Below are positions 1 through 9,218 of a stretch of DNA of 64,000 nt, in pieces; position 1 is the stretch's first letter, and every line of letters starts with the position of its first letter. The stretch comes from Bryobacterales bacterium (GTDB lineage: Bacteria; Acidobacteriota; Terriglobia; Bryobacterales; Bryobacteraceae). The notes beneath the pieces are model-generated. The model saw only the letters and a program-made list of their open reading frames with translations, had not been told where the DNA came from and did no database searches. The stretch is from positions 1-64,000 of the forward strand of contig JADLCT010000066.1 of assembly GCA_020847045.1 (NCBI GenBank), written 5' to 3'. Position numbers and translations under genes: made by a program.

Positions 1-1063
1 CAAACGGTGTGCGCGTAACGGCATTGCCGTTTGTCTGCGTGGTGAGCGGATCGAAGACCGGGCGGAGAATCCCATCCTTGGTGAGGGTTTGGGAGAAGTC
101 ACCTGCCCGCTCGAGCCGGGTCGGCAGAGTGATCACACGCGTGTACGGCTGGCGATTTTTCCACTGTTCGTAAGTAAAGAAGGTGAACAGTTTGTTTTTC
201 AGAACAGGCCCTCCAAACGTGCCGCCGCCCACGTGGTTCCGAACCACGTTGGGGGCGCGCGTGAATGCGTTCGAAACGGCGTTCAGCTTCGGATTGCGGC
301 CGAAGTAGTAGAGACTGCCGTGGTATTCGTTGGTGCCGGCCTTCATTCCGACGTTCAGTACGCCCCCGGCCGAAAAGCCGGATTCGGCGTCGACCGAATT
401 CTGCTGTACGGTAAACTCCTGCACCGCATCCATGGGCGGCGCGTAGGAACCGCGCGAACCGACCCCTATGGGCGAGCCGTCAATCTGCACCTCGTTGCGC
501 CCGCTGGTCTGGCCGCCGACGTCGACGCCGGTGGTGGACAGTTGATAGAAAGGGTTGCGCTTGGATACGTCGGAATAGCGGTTCACCACGGCCGGATCGA
601 GCAGCGCCAGCGTGAACGGGTTCCGGGCCAGCACAGGAAGCTCCTTCAGCATCTTGGTGTCGATCGTCTGCCCGAGCGTCGTGGTGTTGAACTGGATCTC
701 GACCGCGCTTTCCGAAACCGTAATCGTCTGGGTCAACTCGCCCAGGCGCAGCGCCGCGTTGACGGTGATATCGGATCTCACGAGAACCTGAATGTTTTCC
801 TGAATAAATTTGCCAAACCCCGCTGCCTCGGCCGTAAGCGAATATGTGCCGGGCTCCACGTAATCGAACAGGTAACGGCCGGATTCGTCCGCGGTTCGCG
901 TGGCCGCAACGCGTGTGTTGCTGTTTTGCAGCGTAACGGCCGCCTGGGCCACGGCCGCGTTGGAGGCGTCGGAGACGAAGCCCTGCACGCGTCCGCGGTA
1001 GTCCTGGGCGAAGATGAGCGCGGCGGCAACGAGACCGAGCGAGAACGTCCGGATCAAATTCAT
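1..1063 (-). CDS. TonB-dependent receptor (Oar-like), N-terminal part, runs off the window
   Basis: Translating the minus strand from the ATG at 1061-1063 gives an open frame of 354 codons that leaves the window at base 1. It starts with a signal peptide ([20 protein letters not shown]), then a carboxypeptidase-regulatory-like beta-sandwich of about 90 residues ([15 protein letters not shown] ... [19 protein letters not shown]), then a TonB plug region ([49 protein letters not shown]). This is the Acidobacteriota Oar/TonB receptor architecture, an outer-membrane channel for large or scarce substrates. The C-terminal barrel lies outside. It is divergent from tdk, with 126 bp between the starts. 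The substrate is unknown. Confidence 0.9.
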   Translation of the reverse strand, partial: MNLIRTFSLGLVAAALIFAQDYRGRVQGFVSDASNAAVAQAAVTLQNSNTRVAATRTADESGRYLFDYVEPGTYSLTAEAAGFGKFIQENIQVLVRSDITVNAALRLGELTQTITVSESAVEIQFNTTTLGQTIDTKMLKELPVLARNPFTLALLDPAVVNRYSDVSKRNPFYQLSTTGVDVGGQTSGRNEVQIDGSPIGVGSRGSYAPPMDAVQEFTVQQNSVDAESGFSAGGVLNVGMKAGTNEYHGSLYYFGRNPKLNAVSNAFTRAPNVVRNHVGGGTFGGPVLKNKLFTFFTYEQWKNRQPYTRVITLPTRLERAGDFSQTLTKDGILRPVFDPLTTQTNGNAVTRTPF

Positions 1064-1189
1064 AGGAATTACACCCCATTTCATCGGAAATTGGACGGAG
1101 TGTACTATTTCGCGCCGCGAAGCACAAGCGCGGCGAACGCACCGGCCCGCGCCCGCCCCGCCCCACGCCGCCATGGCATCATAGCGGGA

Positions 1190-1816
1190 ATGGATGTCGT
1201 CGTCGGCCACATGGGCTGGATAGAGGTGATCTGCGGACCAATGTTCTCCGGCAAGAGCGAGGAGCTGATCCGCCGCCTGCGCCGCGCCATGATCGCCCGC
1301 CGCCGCGTGCAGGTGTTCAAGCCCGCGCTCGACACGCGCTACTCGGGCGACCACATCGTCAGCCACGCCGATTCCCGCCTCCCCAGCCTGACCATCCACC
1401 ACCCCGGCGAGATTCTCACCCGCATGGACTGGCGCACCCAGGTGATCGGCATCGACGAGGCCAACTTCCTTGGCCCCGACCTGGTGGAAATCGCCACCCA
1501 GCTTGCCGACTCCGGCAAACAGGTCCTCATCGCCGGACTCGACACCGACTACATGGGCCGCCCCTTCGTTCCCATCCCCGATCTGCTCTGCCTGGCCGAA
1601 TCCATCACCAAGACCCTGGCCATCTGCATGCGCTGCGGCAATCTCGCCAAACACACCCAGCGCCTGGTGGAAGCCGAAGACCTGATTGTCGTCGGCGCCG
1701 CCGGCATGTACGAGGCCCGCTGCCGCCGCTGCTTCGAACCGGGACTTCCGCGCCAGGAGAGCTTTCATTTCGCGCGCCCGGCCGGCCCCGCCATGTCCAA
1801 GCCCGGCGGCGAGTAG
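1190..1816 (+). CDS. tdk: Thymidine kinase (class II)
   Basis: Phosphorylates thymidine to dTMP in the salvage pathway in the cytoplasm. The 208-residue product begins [16 protein letters not shown] and has the P-loop [10 protein letters not shown], the catalytic acidic residue in GIDEANFLG, a lasso region, and four zinc cysteines (CMRC and CRRC), all typical of the bacterial type II family. The ATG at 1190 fits the usual family length; the ATG at 1211 (MGWIEV) is the alternative. The frame stays open far upstream, but that part is antisense to the TonB receptor and is not protein-like. No strong Shine-Dalgarno precedes either ATG. Confidence 0.95.
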   Translation: MDVVVGHMGWIEVICGPMFSGKSEELIRRLRRAMIARRRVQVFKPALDTRYSGDHIVSHADSRLPSLTIHHPGEILTRMDWRTQVIGIDEANFLGPDLVEIATQLADSGKQVLIAGLDTDYMGRPFVPIPDLLCLAESITKTLAICMRCGNLAKHTQRLVEAEDLIVVGAAGMYEARCRRCFEPGLPRQESFHFARPAGPAMSKPGGE

Positions 1817-1924
1817 TGCGGACGCCCGGCTCACTTCCCTGTAACGCAGGCCGCCCCGGCGCCGTCCATCCGCCTGAATCGTTTACACTGAAAAGTCAAC
1901 ACACCCTACCGGAGGTATTTGGCC

Positions 1925-2797
1925 GTGAGTGATCCTATGTATCCGCAGTCCGAGGGCGCGGGATTGAAGATTCCCATCCTGTTTGGCATCGTCATCGCCC
2001 TGCTGGCCGCCAACGTTTACCTGTTCCTGCAGCTTGACGCGGTGAAGACCGAAGTCGCCACCATGCGTGAATCGCTGCTGAACGAAGTCTCCAACCTGAA
2101 AGAGACCTCGTCCATGTCCACTCAGGCCAGCCGCAGAAATCTGGAGCGCCTCAAGGAGGAGCTGGAAGCGGCCCGGCGCCAGGCAGCCATGGCGGCGGGC
2201 CAGGCCAAGACCGACGCGCTAAAGCACGCCGACCAACTGAGCGCCCGTTTGGCGGCCGAAACGCGGCGCGCCAACGAGCAGACCAAGCAGGAGCTTTCCA
2301 CCAAGGTCCAGGAGGTCGCCACCACCGCCGACACGAAGATCGGCGCCGTCTCCACCGAAGTGGGCACCGTGAAGCAGGAGGTCGCCTCCACCAAGAGCGA
2401 ACTCGACAAGACCATCCAGGACCTGAAGCGCACCAGCGGCGACCTCGGCGTCCAAAGCGGCCTGATTGCGACCAACGGCAAGGAGCTCGCGGCTCTCAAG
2501 CAGCTCGGAGAACGGAACTATTTCGAATTCAAGCTCGCCAAGCAGAAGACGCCCATCAAGCTGGCCGATATCTCTGTCCGTCTCACCAAGGCCGACCCCA
2601 AGAAGAACCGCTACAACGTGGAAATCGTCGCCGACGACAAGCGATTCGAGAAGAAGGACAAGAACGTGAACGAACCCGTTCAGTTCTACATGTCCAAGTA
2701 CCGCCAGCCGGTGGAACTCGTGGTGAACGAGATTCGCAAGGATCTGATTGTCGGCTATCTGGCGCAGCCCAAGGTCCAGGCGGCCCGCTCCAACTAG
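1925..2797 (+). CDS. Single-pass membrane protein with long coiled coil, unknown function
   Basis: The 290-residue product has a short cytoplasmic tail, one transmembrane helix (about residues 17-37, IPILFGIVIALLAANVYLFL), and a long Lys/Glu/Ala-rich coiled coil (about 40-190). A compact C-terminal domain of about 90 residues follows (YFEFKLAKQKTPIKLADISV ... LIVGYLAQPK). The GTG at 1925 is chosen because GGAGGT at 1911-1916 sits 8 nt before it; the in-frame TTG at 1919 is too close. TACACT near 1884 could be its -10. I do not recognise a named family. The topology suggests an envelope scaffold or anchored adaptor, but that is only inference. Confidence 0.8.
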   Translation: MSDPMYPQSEGAGLKIPILFGIVIALLAANVYLFLQLDAVKTEVATMRESLLNEVSNLKETSSMSTQASRRNLERLKEELEAARRQAAMAAGQAKTDALKHADQLSARLAAETRRANEQTKQELSTKVQEVATTADTKIGAVSTEVGTVKQEVASTKSELDKTIQDLKRTSGDLGVQSGLIATNGKELAALKQLGERNYFEFKLAKQKTPIKLADISVRLTKADPKKNRYNVEIVADDKRFEKKDKNVNEPVQFYMSKYRQPVELVVNEIRKDLIVGYLAQPKVQAARSN

Positions 2798-2840
2798 CCT
2801 CCCGATTTCGTTTCAGGCTTGCACCCGGCGCGGCGGCTGA

Positions 2841-4115
2841 TTATTCGCTCGCCGGGTTCTTGCCGCCTTCGTTGGAGGCAGAACGCGGAGCGCCCTTTTT
2901 CTTTGAGGTGTCCTCGCCGGTCAGGATCCGCACCTTGGTATTCGTGTCCAACCGGTTCAGCCCCGACGTGGCCACCTGCTCGCCGGCCTGCAGGCCGTCG
3001 GTAATTTCAACCTCGTCGGCAAACCGCTCGCCCAGCTTCACATCGCGCGCATCCACCACGCCCGCATTGTTCACCACGAAGGCCTTGTTGGTTCCCAGGA
3101 CGTAGGCCACCGCCCGCGCCGGCACCACTTTGATCTCGTCCACCTTCTGCGTGGTCACCTTCCCTCGCGCATACGAACCGGCTTTCAAAAGCCCCTCGGG
3201 GTTTTCAATCAAAGCCTCGGCCACGAAAGTGCGCTTGGTCTGGTCCACCGTCGGCGAAATGCGCCACAGCCGCCCGTGGAACACACGGTCGGCAAACGCC
3301 TCCACCTGAACCTCGCACGGCTGGCCCACCTTCGTCCAGGGCGCCATCCGCTCGGGAATCTCCAGCCGCAGCCGCAGGGGCGAGGTCTTCACCAGCGTGA
3401 ACAGCGGCGCATTGGGACGCACATAGGCGCCCAACGTCACGGTCCTTTCTTTCACGCTCGCCGCAAAGGGAGCACGCACGGCCGTATCGCGCAGCTTTTT
3501 CCGCTGGAGTTCCACCACCGCCTTGAACCGCTCCACCTCCTGAATCAGGTTCCGCGTCTGGTTCAGCGTGGCGTCGTAGGCCGCCTTCATCGCCTGCAAA
3601 CGAGCCACGGCCCCGTCCAGGTCCGATTGCGCGCCAATCTTCTGATCCACCAGGGCCACCAGACGCTTGTGCCTCTGCTCGGCCTCGGTCAGGTCCGCTT
3701 GCGCCCGCCGGACCTCCGGCGTGTCGTTGATGTTCCGCACGCGGTCCTTTTCGTCCTTCAACCCCAGACGCTCCAGCGACTGCCGCAACTGCGCTTCGTT
3801 CTGCAGGAGGATGTAGCGCTGCTCCTCGTCACTGACGCGCGCCAGAACCGCCCCTTCCTTCACGGTGTCGCCAAGGTCGTAGTTCACCTCGATAATGCGT
3901 CCCTCGATCTCGGCGCTCACCACTACTTCGTCGTACGGATACAAAGTACCCACCGACTCGACCACCCGGGTCAGTTGCCGCGTCCGCACCGGAGCGACTC
4001 GCACTGGCACCGGGCCGGTGTCCTTTTTCTCCGTTTCCACAGCGGCTTTCTTTGCGCATCCGCCTGAAACGGCAGCCAGTAACACCAACATCGCCAATGC
4101 AATTCGGGAAGTCAT
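2841..4115 (-). CDS. RND efflux periplasmic adaptor (HlyD/MFP family), orphan
   Basis: The 424-residue protein would bridge an inner-membrane pump and an outer-membrane channel. It has a lipoprotein-like signal (LLAAVSGGCAKK), a first barrel/lipoyl half (VVVSAEIEGRIIEVNYDLGD), a long alpha-hairpin (about residues 110-210), the second lipoyl half (VRAPFAASVKERTVTLGAYV), a beta-barrel (LRLRLEIPE) and a membrane-proximal domain (VPARAVAYVLGTNKAFVV). The ATG at 4115 is preferred over the 14-residue upstream extension because it puts the signal peptide at the N-terminus. No RND pump or TolC gene lies next to it, so its partner must be encoded elsewhere. Substrate unknown. Confidence 0.9.
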   Translation of the reverse strand: MTSRIALAMLVLLAAVSGGCAKKAAVETEKKDTGPVPVRVAPVRTRQLTRVVESVGTLYPYDEVVVSAEIEGRIIEVNYDLGDTVKEGAVLARVSDEEQRYILLQNEAQLRQSLERLGLKDEKDRVRNINDTPEVRRAQADLTEAEQRHKRLVALVDQKIGAQSDLDGAVARLQAMKAAYDATLNQTRNLIQEVERFKAVVELQRKKLRDTAVRAPFAASVKERTVTLGAYVRPNAPLFTLVKTSPLRLRLEIPERMAPWTKVGQPCEVQVEAFADRVFHGRLWRISPTVDQTKRTFVAEALIENPEGLLKAGSYARGKVTTQKVDEIKVVPARAVAYVLGTNKAFVVNNAGVVDARDVKLGERFADEVEITDGLQAGEQVATSGLNRLDTNTKVRILTGEDTSKKKGAPRSASNEGGKNPASE

Positions 4116-4418
4116 CGGGAATTCATTATTCTGCCGCAAACGTGCACAGTATGCCACACCATCTCGGCGAATCCCGCCGGCGTGCGGTTACGGTCAGGAA
4201 CTTACCGCTATCGTTTCTTGCCTGCGGCGCGCGTCCAGGAGAATCTTCAGCGAAAGCATATCACCCCATGGGTACATCTTCAGATTAGCCTGAGAGCCGA
4301 TTAGGTGTCGTACATTTCAGCAACCGTACCCTGTTGCCCCCGTCAGAATCCTCCGATATATGGCCAGAGGAGTATTCGTACGCCCGTCCTGTTGGGACGG
4401 TTCAAACGGAACGTGGGA
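4116..4418. other. Intergenic region between divergent adaptor and c-di-GMP enzyme genes, with a leader hairpin
   Basis: About 300 bp without a convincing gene. The one clear element is a perfect 6-bp hairpin, CCGTCC (4384-4389) and GGACGG (4395-4400) around a 5-nt loop, ending 18 nt before the chosen start at 4419. It could affect translation initiation of the downstream gene. I looked for a GEMM cyclic-di-GMP riboswitch here, because the downstream gene handles that molecule, and did not find its conserved core. Confidence 0.4.
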
Positions 4419-6860
4419 ATGGCGTCTGTTCACAGAGCCATGTGGATCGCACGAGCCTTCACCTGGATGGTGACCGCTCTCGGCCTGGGCACGCTGGCTG
4501 CCGGCCTGGCCGAGGGAGACTGGTTCGAATCCGCACGCGGCTATCTCTATCTACTGATTGCCCTGTCGGCTACGGGTCTGCGTCTCCGCCTGCCCCACCG
4601 CATGGGTCCCATCAGCATCAACTTTGTGTTTGTGCTGTTGGGGATCCTCGACCTGTCCCTGGCGCAAACGTTGCTCATTGGGGCGAGCACCGTGCTGGTG
4701 CAGAGCTATATCTACCGGCACGACCGTTCACAGAGCGGTCCACCTCCGCTTTTTCACCTGGCCTCGACGGCTATCGCCATTACCATCACGTACCGGGTGT
4801 ACCACTCGCACTGGCTAAACACGCAGGATCTGCACAGCGTGTACCGCCTGATGGTCTCCACCGGGGTGCTCTACTCGATGAACACCTTCGCCGTGTCGGC
4901 ATGGACGGCCCTCTCCGAACGCGGCAATCTCGCTCTGGCTTGGCGCGAAATCAACGTCTGGGCCTTCCCCTATTATCTGGCCGGGGCCTTTCTGGCCGGG
5001 CTGTTTCATTTTTCGCAGCTTGTTCTGGGGGGCCAATCGCCACTTCTGCTGCTGCCGTTCGCCTTCATCGCACACTGCGTATCCCACTCCTACCTTGGGC
5101 GCCTCTCCAGCCAGAAGCTCCACCTGGAGCGTATGGCGGAGCTCCACATGCGCACCATCGAGGCCCTGGCGCTGGCCATTGAGGCCAAGGATCACACGGC
5201 CCAGAATCACCTGCAGCGCATGGAGCTGTATTGCCGCTCCATTGGCGAGGATTTGAAGCTGCCGCCCGAGGAGTTGGAGGCGCTGCGCGCCGCCGCGGTT
5301 CTTCACGATGTGGGCAAACTCGCCGTCCCCGAGCACATCCTTGCCAAGCCGGGCCGATTGACACGCGAGGAGTTCGAGAAGGTGAAGATCCACCCCTCGG
5401 TTGGGGCCGAGATTCTCGAACGCGTCGATTTTCCCTACCCCGTCGCCCGGCTGGTCCGCTACCACCATGAAAAATGGAACGGCGGCGGCTATCCTTCCGG
5501 CCTACGGGGCGAGGAGATCCCGCTTGGCTCCCGGATTCTGGCCGCGGTGGATTGTTTTGACGCCCTCATCTCGGAACGGCCCTATCGTCCGGCCTACACC
5601 ACGGAGCAGGCGGTCGAAAAAATTGTGGCCGAATCCGGCATCAGCTTCGATCCGCGCGTCGTCGACTCGCTGATGCGGGGCTACAGAGGCTGGGAAAAGC
5701 TGCTGGCCGAGCGCGAGCGCGTCCACACCGTGCCTGAGCGCGACGTCGCCACCGAACTATCGCGCCGCGATCAGGAGAACCAATCGCTGGTGCATCTATC
5801 GGCGCATGTGGCGCGGCCATCCTTTTTCGACACGATCGCCGCCGCCCGCCAGGAGGCGCAGCTTTTGCTGGAACTCACGCAGCAACTGGGCAACTCACTC
5901 CATCTGGACGAGACGCTGTCCGTGCTCGCCGAGGGTTTGAAACAGATGCTGGCGTTCGACTCCATCACCATCTATGTGGTCCGGGATGAGGTTCTGTCGC
6001 CGCGCTATGCCAGCGGGGATTGCGCCTCGATCCTGCTGGCGCGGGAGATTCCCGTTGGCGATGGGCTTGTTGGCTGGGTGGCTCGGCAGCGGACGCCGGT
6101 GGTGAACGGCAACCCGTGCATCGAGCTGGGCGCCGCCGATGGCGTTCGCGCCGGGCAGCTCGAATCGGCGCTGGCGCTTCCGCTGATGGGCGTCCAGGAG
6201 ACGGCCGGGGTGCTGATGCTCAGCAGGCGCAATGCGCACGCCTTTAACGAAGATCACCTCAGGATTCTGCTCAGCATCGGCAGCAAGCTCGGCATCGTCG
6301 TCGAGAACGCCTTGAAATACGAGCAGGCGGCAGCCTCGGCCTCCACGGATTTTCTCACCGCCCTGCCCAACTCACGCTCCTTGTTTCTACAACTGGAAAA
6401 CGAGATCGCCCGGGCGGCGCGCCAGAACGGTACGCTCGCCGTGCTGGTCACCGATCTGGATGGCTTCAAGCTCGTCAACGACCGTCATGGCCATCTGGCG
6501 GGCAACCATGTGCTGCGCGCCGTGGCAAAGGCGCTCCGCCTCAGTTGCCGCGAGTACGACCATGTGGCGCGGATGGGCGGCGATGAATTCGTAGTTCTCA
6601 TGCCCGGCATGAGGCCGGCGGATCTTCAGGACAAGATTGCCGCGCTGGAGCATGCCGCCGCGGCGGCGGCGGCCTCCGTATGCCCGGACGCCGACATCTC
6701 GCTCAGCGTCGGCATTGCTCAGTTCCCGGCCGATGGCCGTACCGGCGAGCAACTTCTCGCCGAGGCCGACCACCGCATGTACCAGTGCAAGCAGCGCCGG
6801 AAGCGCCAGCGCCGGCACGCCACGGCTACCGGGGGACTTTCGGCCGAGCGGTCCGCGTAG
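4419..6860 (+). CDS. Membrane HD-GYP / GAF / GGDEF cyclic-di-GMP turnover protein
   Basis: The 813-residue protein carries both cyclic-di-GMP activities. The N-terminal ~240 residues form about six to seven transmembrane helices. An HD-GYP phosphodiesterase follows (HDVGK at about residue 296, then HHEKWNGGGYPSGL), then a GAF sensor domain (about 510-650), then a GGDEF cyclase with an intact GGDEF signature near residue 720 and an RxxD inhibitory site five residues before it (REYD). Both active sites look complete. The start is uncertain: ATG 4419 (MASVHRAMW) or ATG 4440; the frame is open to 4305. It ends convergently 30 bp from the next gene. Confidence 0.9.
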   Translation: MASVHRAMWIARAFTWMVTALGLGTLAAGLAEGDWFESARGYLYLLIALSATGLRLRLPHRMGPISINFVFVLLGILDLSLAQTLLIGASTVLVQSYIYRHDRSQSGPPPLFHLASTAIAITITYRVYHSHWLNTQDLHSVYRLMVSTGVLYSMNTFAVSAWTALSERGNLALAWREINVWAFPYYLAGAFLAGLFHFSQLVLGGQSPLLLLPFAFIAHCVSHSYLGRLSSQKLHLERMAELHMRTIEALALAIEAKDHTAQNHLQRMELYCRSIGEDLKLPPEELEALRAAAVLHDVGKLAVPEHILAKPGRLTREEFEKVKIHPSVGAEILERVDFPYPVARLVRYHHEKWNGGGYPSGLRGEEIPLGSRILAAVDCFDALISERPYRPAYTTEQAVEKIVAESGISFDPRVVDSLMRGYRGWEKLLAERERVHTVPERDVATELSRRDQENQSLVHLSAHVARPSFFDTIAAARQEAQLLLELTQQLGNSLHLDETLSVLAEGLKQMLAFDSITIYVVRDEVLSPRYASGDCASILLAREIPVGDGLVGWVARQRTPVVNGNPCIELGAADGVRAGQLESALALPLMGVQETAGVLMLSRRNAHAFNEDHLRILLSIGSKLGIVVENALKYEQAAASASTDFLTALPNSRSLFLQLENEIARAARQNGTLAVLVTDLDGFKLVNDRHGHLAGNHVLRAVAKALRLSCREYDHVARMGGDEFVVLMPGMRPADLQDKIAALEHAAAAAAASVCPDADISLSVGIAQFPADGRTGEQLLAEADHRMYQCKQRRKRQRRHATATGGLSAERSA

Positions 6861-6890
6861 TCCGGCATGACCGGGTCAACGCCAAGGACC

Positions 6891-7985
6891 TCAGCGCGAG
6901 GATTCTTCCTCGGTTCTCTCCACCAAACGGTCCACGGACATGCCGTAAATCGCCGGTTTCCCTTCGCGGTCGCTCTGAAAATAGATGCGCTGGCTGTCCG
7001 GCGTGAACCGTGGCCTCACGTCGCGCGCCTCGCGGCTCTTGTGCTCGCACAGGGTCAACTCGCGTTTCACGCTTCTCACCATGAGCATCACGTACGGCTG
7101 CGCCTTGCCGCTGCTGGCCGCCACCAGCACGCTGCCATCGGAGTTCATGCCGAAGCAGACAAACTGGCTCGTCGGCGCCACGAACGTCTCCTCGCCCGTG
7201 TCCGGATTCAGTTCCCGCAACTGATTCGCCACGCCCCGCGTTTGCGGGTCCAGAAGATACAGCAGCGTCCGCCCATCGGGGCTCCACGAGGCATCCAGCA
7301 CCAGCCCGGCCCTGGTGGGCAAGCGGCGCGGCTTGCCGCCGTCCAACTCCGCCAGCCACACTCCACCACCGGAGTCGCGTACGGCCATGGATGCCCGCCG
7401 CGGCCTCGGCAAAGGGTCCAGCACGGCCACAGGGAACTCGGCCATCACACTCGCGGCGCCCTTCCCCAACGGCAGACGCCGCAGCCGCGACCCATGCCCG
7501 GTCTGCTCCACCACCACGGCCGAGGGCCCATCCGGAATCGCCGCCACGCCGGCTTCCGCGCGCAAGCCCGGTTCGCCCCACAGCAGCCGCGGCTTCAGTC
7601 CCGCCACCGGCGTCATCCACAGCTTGCCTTCGGCAACATAGAGCAGGTTCCGTTCATCGGCCGTGAGAGTCAGCGAGGCGGGTTCCACAGGAGCGCCTTC
7701 GCTCAGCTGCCTGTGCTCGCTCGATTTCAGATCCATCGACCACGCATGCGCCGCGCCGCCCCGGTCCGATACGTACACGAGGAACCGCCCCCGCCGCGAG
7801 AACGTGTTCGCATTCTCGCGCGGCAGCACACAGCTATGGTGCGGTTCGGTGTAGCGTTGGAATTCAAACTCGGTGGCGCTGTCCAGAAACCGCTGTCTCA
7901 CCGAAGGCGCGCTATGCGTCCCGGTGGCGTGAACCACGCTGCCCATCACCGCCAGAAAGGCTCTGCGCGCAAGCATCCTGTCCAT
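6891..7985 (-). CDS. Secreted TolB-like beta-propeller (PD40) protein
   Basis: 364 residues with an N-terminal export signal (MLARRAFLAVMGSVVHATG) and repeated PD40/WD40-like blades such as SPDGRTLLYLLD and TPDSQRIYFQSDREG. The early segment (HHSCVLPRENANTFSRRGRF, then LVYVSDRGG) resembles the propeller of oligogalacturonate lyase-type proteins, so a polysaccharide-related enzyme is possible, but I cannot confirm catalytic residues. Start 7985 (MDRMLARRAF) is chosen so that the signal is N-terminal; the upstream extension is antisense-like. It lies 73 bp downstream of the DUF3500 gene on the same strand and may be co-transcribed. Confidence 0.75.
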   Translation of the reverse strand: MDRMLARRAFLAVMGSVVHATGTHSAPSVRQRFLDSATEFEFQRYTEPHHSCVLPRENANTFSRRGRFLVYVSDRGGAAHAWSMDLKSSEHRQLSEGAPVEPASLTLTADERNLLYVAEGKLWMTPVAGLKPRLLWGEPGLRAEAGVAAIPDGPSAVVVEQTGHGSRLRRLPLGKGAASVMAEFPVAVLDPLPRPRRASMAVRDSGGGVWLAELDGGKPRRLPTRAGLVLDASWSPDGRTLLYLLDPQTRGVANQLRELNPDTGEETFVAPTSQFVCFGMNSDGSVLVAASSGKAQPYVMLMVRSVKRELTLCEHKSREARDVRPRFTPDSQRIYFQSDREGKPAIYGMSVDRLVERTEEESSR

Positions 7986-8058
7986 ATTATCGGCTGGTCC
8001 GCCTGGTGAATGGGATGGCACTTCCCGCGCACCGGTCTCCGCGGGGGGAGGTGCGCGT

Positions 8059-9123
8059 CTAGCGCCGCGCCAGTTGCGTGTGGCTCTCCTGGTAATGCCG
8101 GGCCAGGAGATCGCCGCCAAAGTCACCCGTGTAGTCGCGCCACACCGAGTGCACGTGGTTGGCTTCGTTCTGCGTGTTGTCGTACTCGATCAGGAATTTC
8201 TGCGCCGCCACCCGGTAGTAGTGCGGCTCGCCCAGCTTCTCTCCGCCCGCCCAGGCGAAGAAGACGTTCGCACCGGCCGCTTTGAACTGCCCCATCCGCA
8301 GAGCCTGCAACTCCGGAGGCATGTTGGCCGCATACGCCGACACGACGGCTTCCAGCATTCCCCGCTGCCGCGCCGTCATCTTGGCGGCGCTCAGACCGTT
8401 CGGCTGCCCGGCGATGGACGCCTTCCGCGACGCCGCCGTCAGAATGTCGCTGAATGCCTTCTCCTGCACCAGAGCGGTCTTTTTCTGCTCCGCCGTCAGC
8501 GACGTGAACAGCGCCCGGCCAAGGTCCTCTTCACGGCCCAGCACGCGCAGCCCCTTCCTGGGTCCGATGCGGACCTCCGCCGGATTCGAGCCGAAGAACG
8601 AAGGCGACCCGGCCAGCTTGCCGCCCTTCACCACAAAGTTCTGGCTCAGGTGATGGCCCTCCACGCGGAAACCCCACGCGGCGGTATCCGAGGGCGAGCC
8701 GAACACGCTGAAGTGGTACTTCAGAGGATCGCGCCGCTTGCCATCGTCCTTTTCGAGAATCCGCAGAACATCCTCGAGGCTCATGATCGAGGTGGCCTTG
8801 ATGAAGCCCGCCTGGCTTAAACCGGAGGACAGCAACGCCATGGCCAAGTGCCTCTGATAGGGCTGCATCTCGCCCAACGTCAGGCCCAGACGCTGCCGGT
8901 TCAGCGACTGTTGAATGTTATTGCCGGGGACGAAGTGGAAGAAAAACCGCTCGTCGTTGTCGAAGGGGAAGCTCGCCTTGGCCCTCTGCTCATCGGTAAG
9001 CGAGTTCAGAAACGCCGTCGCCGCCGACGCCATCACCGACGACGTTCCCACGCCGTTATAGGCGACCGCCAGCAATCCAGCCGCGCCCAGCGCGATCAAC
9101 CCGCGAATGACATTCCCAGACAC
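8059..9123 (-). CDS. DUF3500 family secreted protein
   Basis: 354 residues. A signal sequence (VIRGLIALGAAGLLAVAYN) is followed by a DUF3500-like domain: FLNSLTDEQRAKASFPF near the N-terminus, then FFFHFVPGNNIQQ, and a C-terminal part with LIEYDNTQNEANHVHSVWRD and FGGDLLARHY. The family is widespread in Acidobacteriota and Planctomycetes and has no established function. The GTG at 9123 is chosen because a promoter-like element (TTTGCC-16 bp-TATAGA) would start transcription only a few bases upstream, making the message essentially leaderless; ATG 9159 lies upstream of that promoter. Confidence 0.8.
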   Translation of the reverse strand: MSGNVIRGLIALGAAGLLAVAYNGVGTSSVMASAATAFLNSLTDEQRAKASFPFDNDERFFFHFVPGNNIQQSLNRQRLGLTLGEMQPYQRHLAMALLSSGLSQAGFIKATSIMSLEDVLRILEKDDGKRRDPLKYHFSVFGSPSDTAAWGFRVEGHHLSQNFVVKGGKLAGSPSFFGSNPAEVRIGPRKGLRVLGREEDLGRALFTSLTAEQKKTALVQEKAFSDILTAASRKASIAGQPNGLSAAKMTARQRGMLEAVVSAYAANMPPELQALRMGQFKAAGANVFFAWAGGEKLGEPHYYRVAAQKFLIEYDNTQNEANHVHSVWRDYTGDFGGDLLARHYQESHTQLARR

Positions 9124-9132
9124 GCAGGTGAT

Positions 9133-9160
9133 TCTATACCAACCCTCCGCGCGCGGCAAA
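9133..9160 (-). promoter_or_regulatory. Candidate sigma-70 promoter for the DUF3500 gene
   Basis: On the minus strand, TTTGCC (9160-9155) is separated by 16 bp from TATAGA (9138-9133). Expected initiation near 9126 is only about 3 nt before the GTG at 9123, which implies a leaderless message. Confidence 0.5.
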
Positions 9161-9218
9161 CCAGACTTGGCCGCTTTCCGCCGCCCGCGCCCGCCGCCTC
9201 GTAGTAGTCTGGTTGTCG

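Noticed and set aside
3276-4067. 263-codon plus-strand frame
   Set aside because: Antisense to the RND adaptor; no recognisable protein features.
4116-4418. Possible cyclic-di-GMP (GEMM) riboswitch before the HD-GYP/GGDEF gene
   Set aside because: The conserved aptamer core is absent; only a short 6-bp hairpin is present.
6867-8009. 380-codon plus-strand frame
   Set aside because: Antisense to the beta-propeller gene; Arg/His/Pro-rich shadow.
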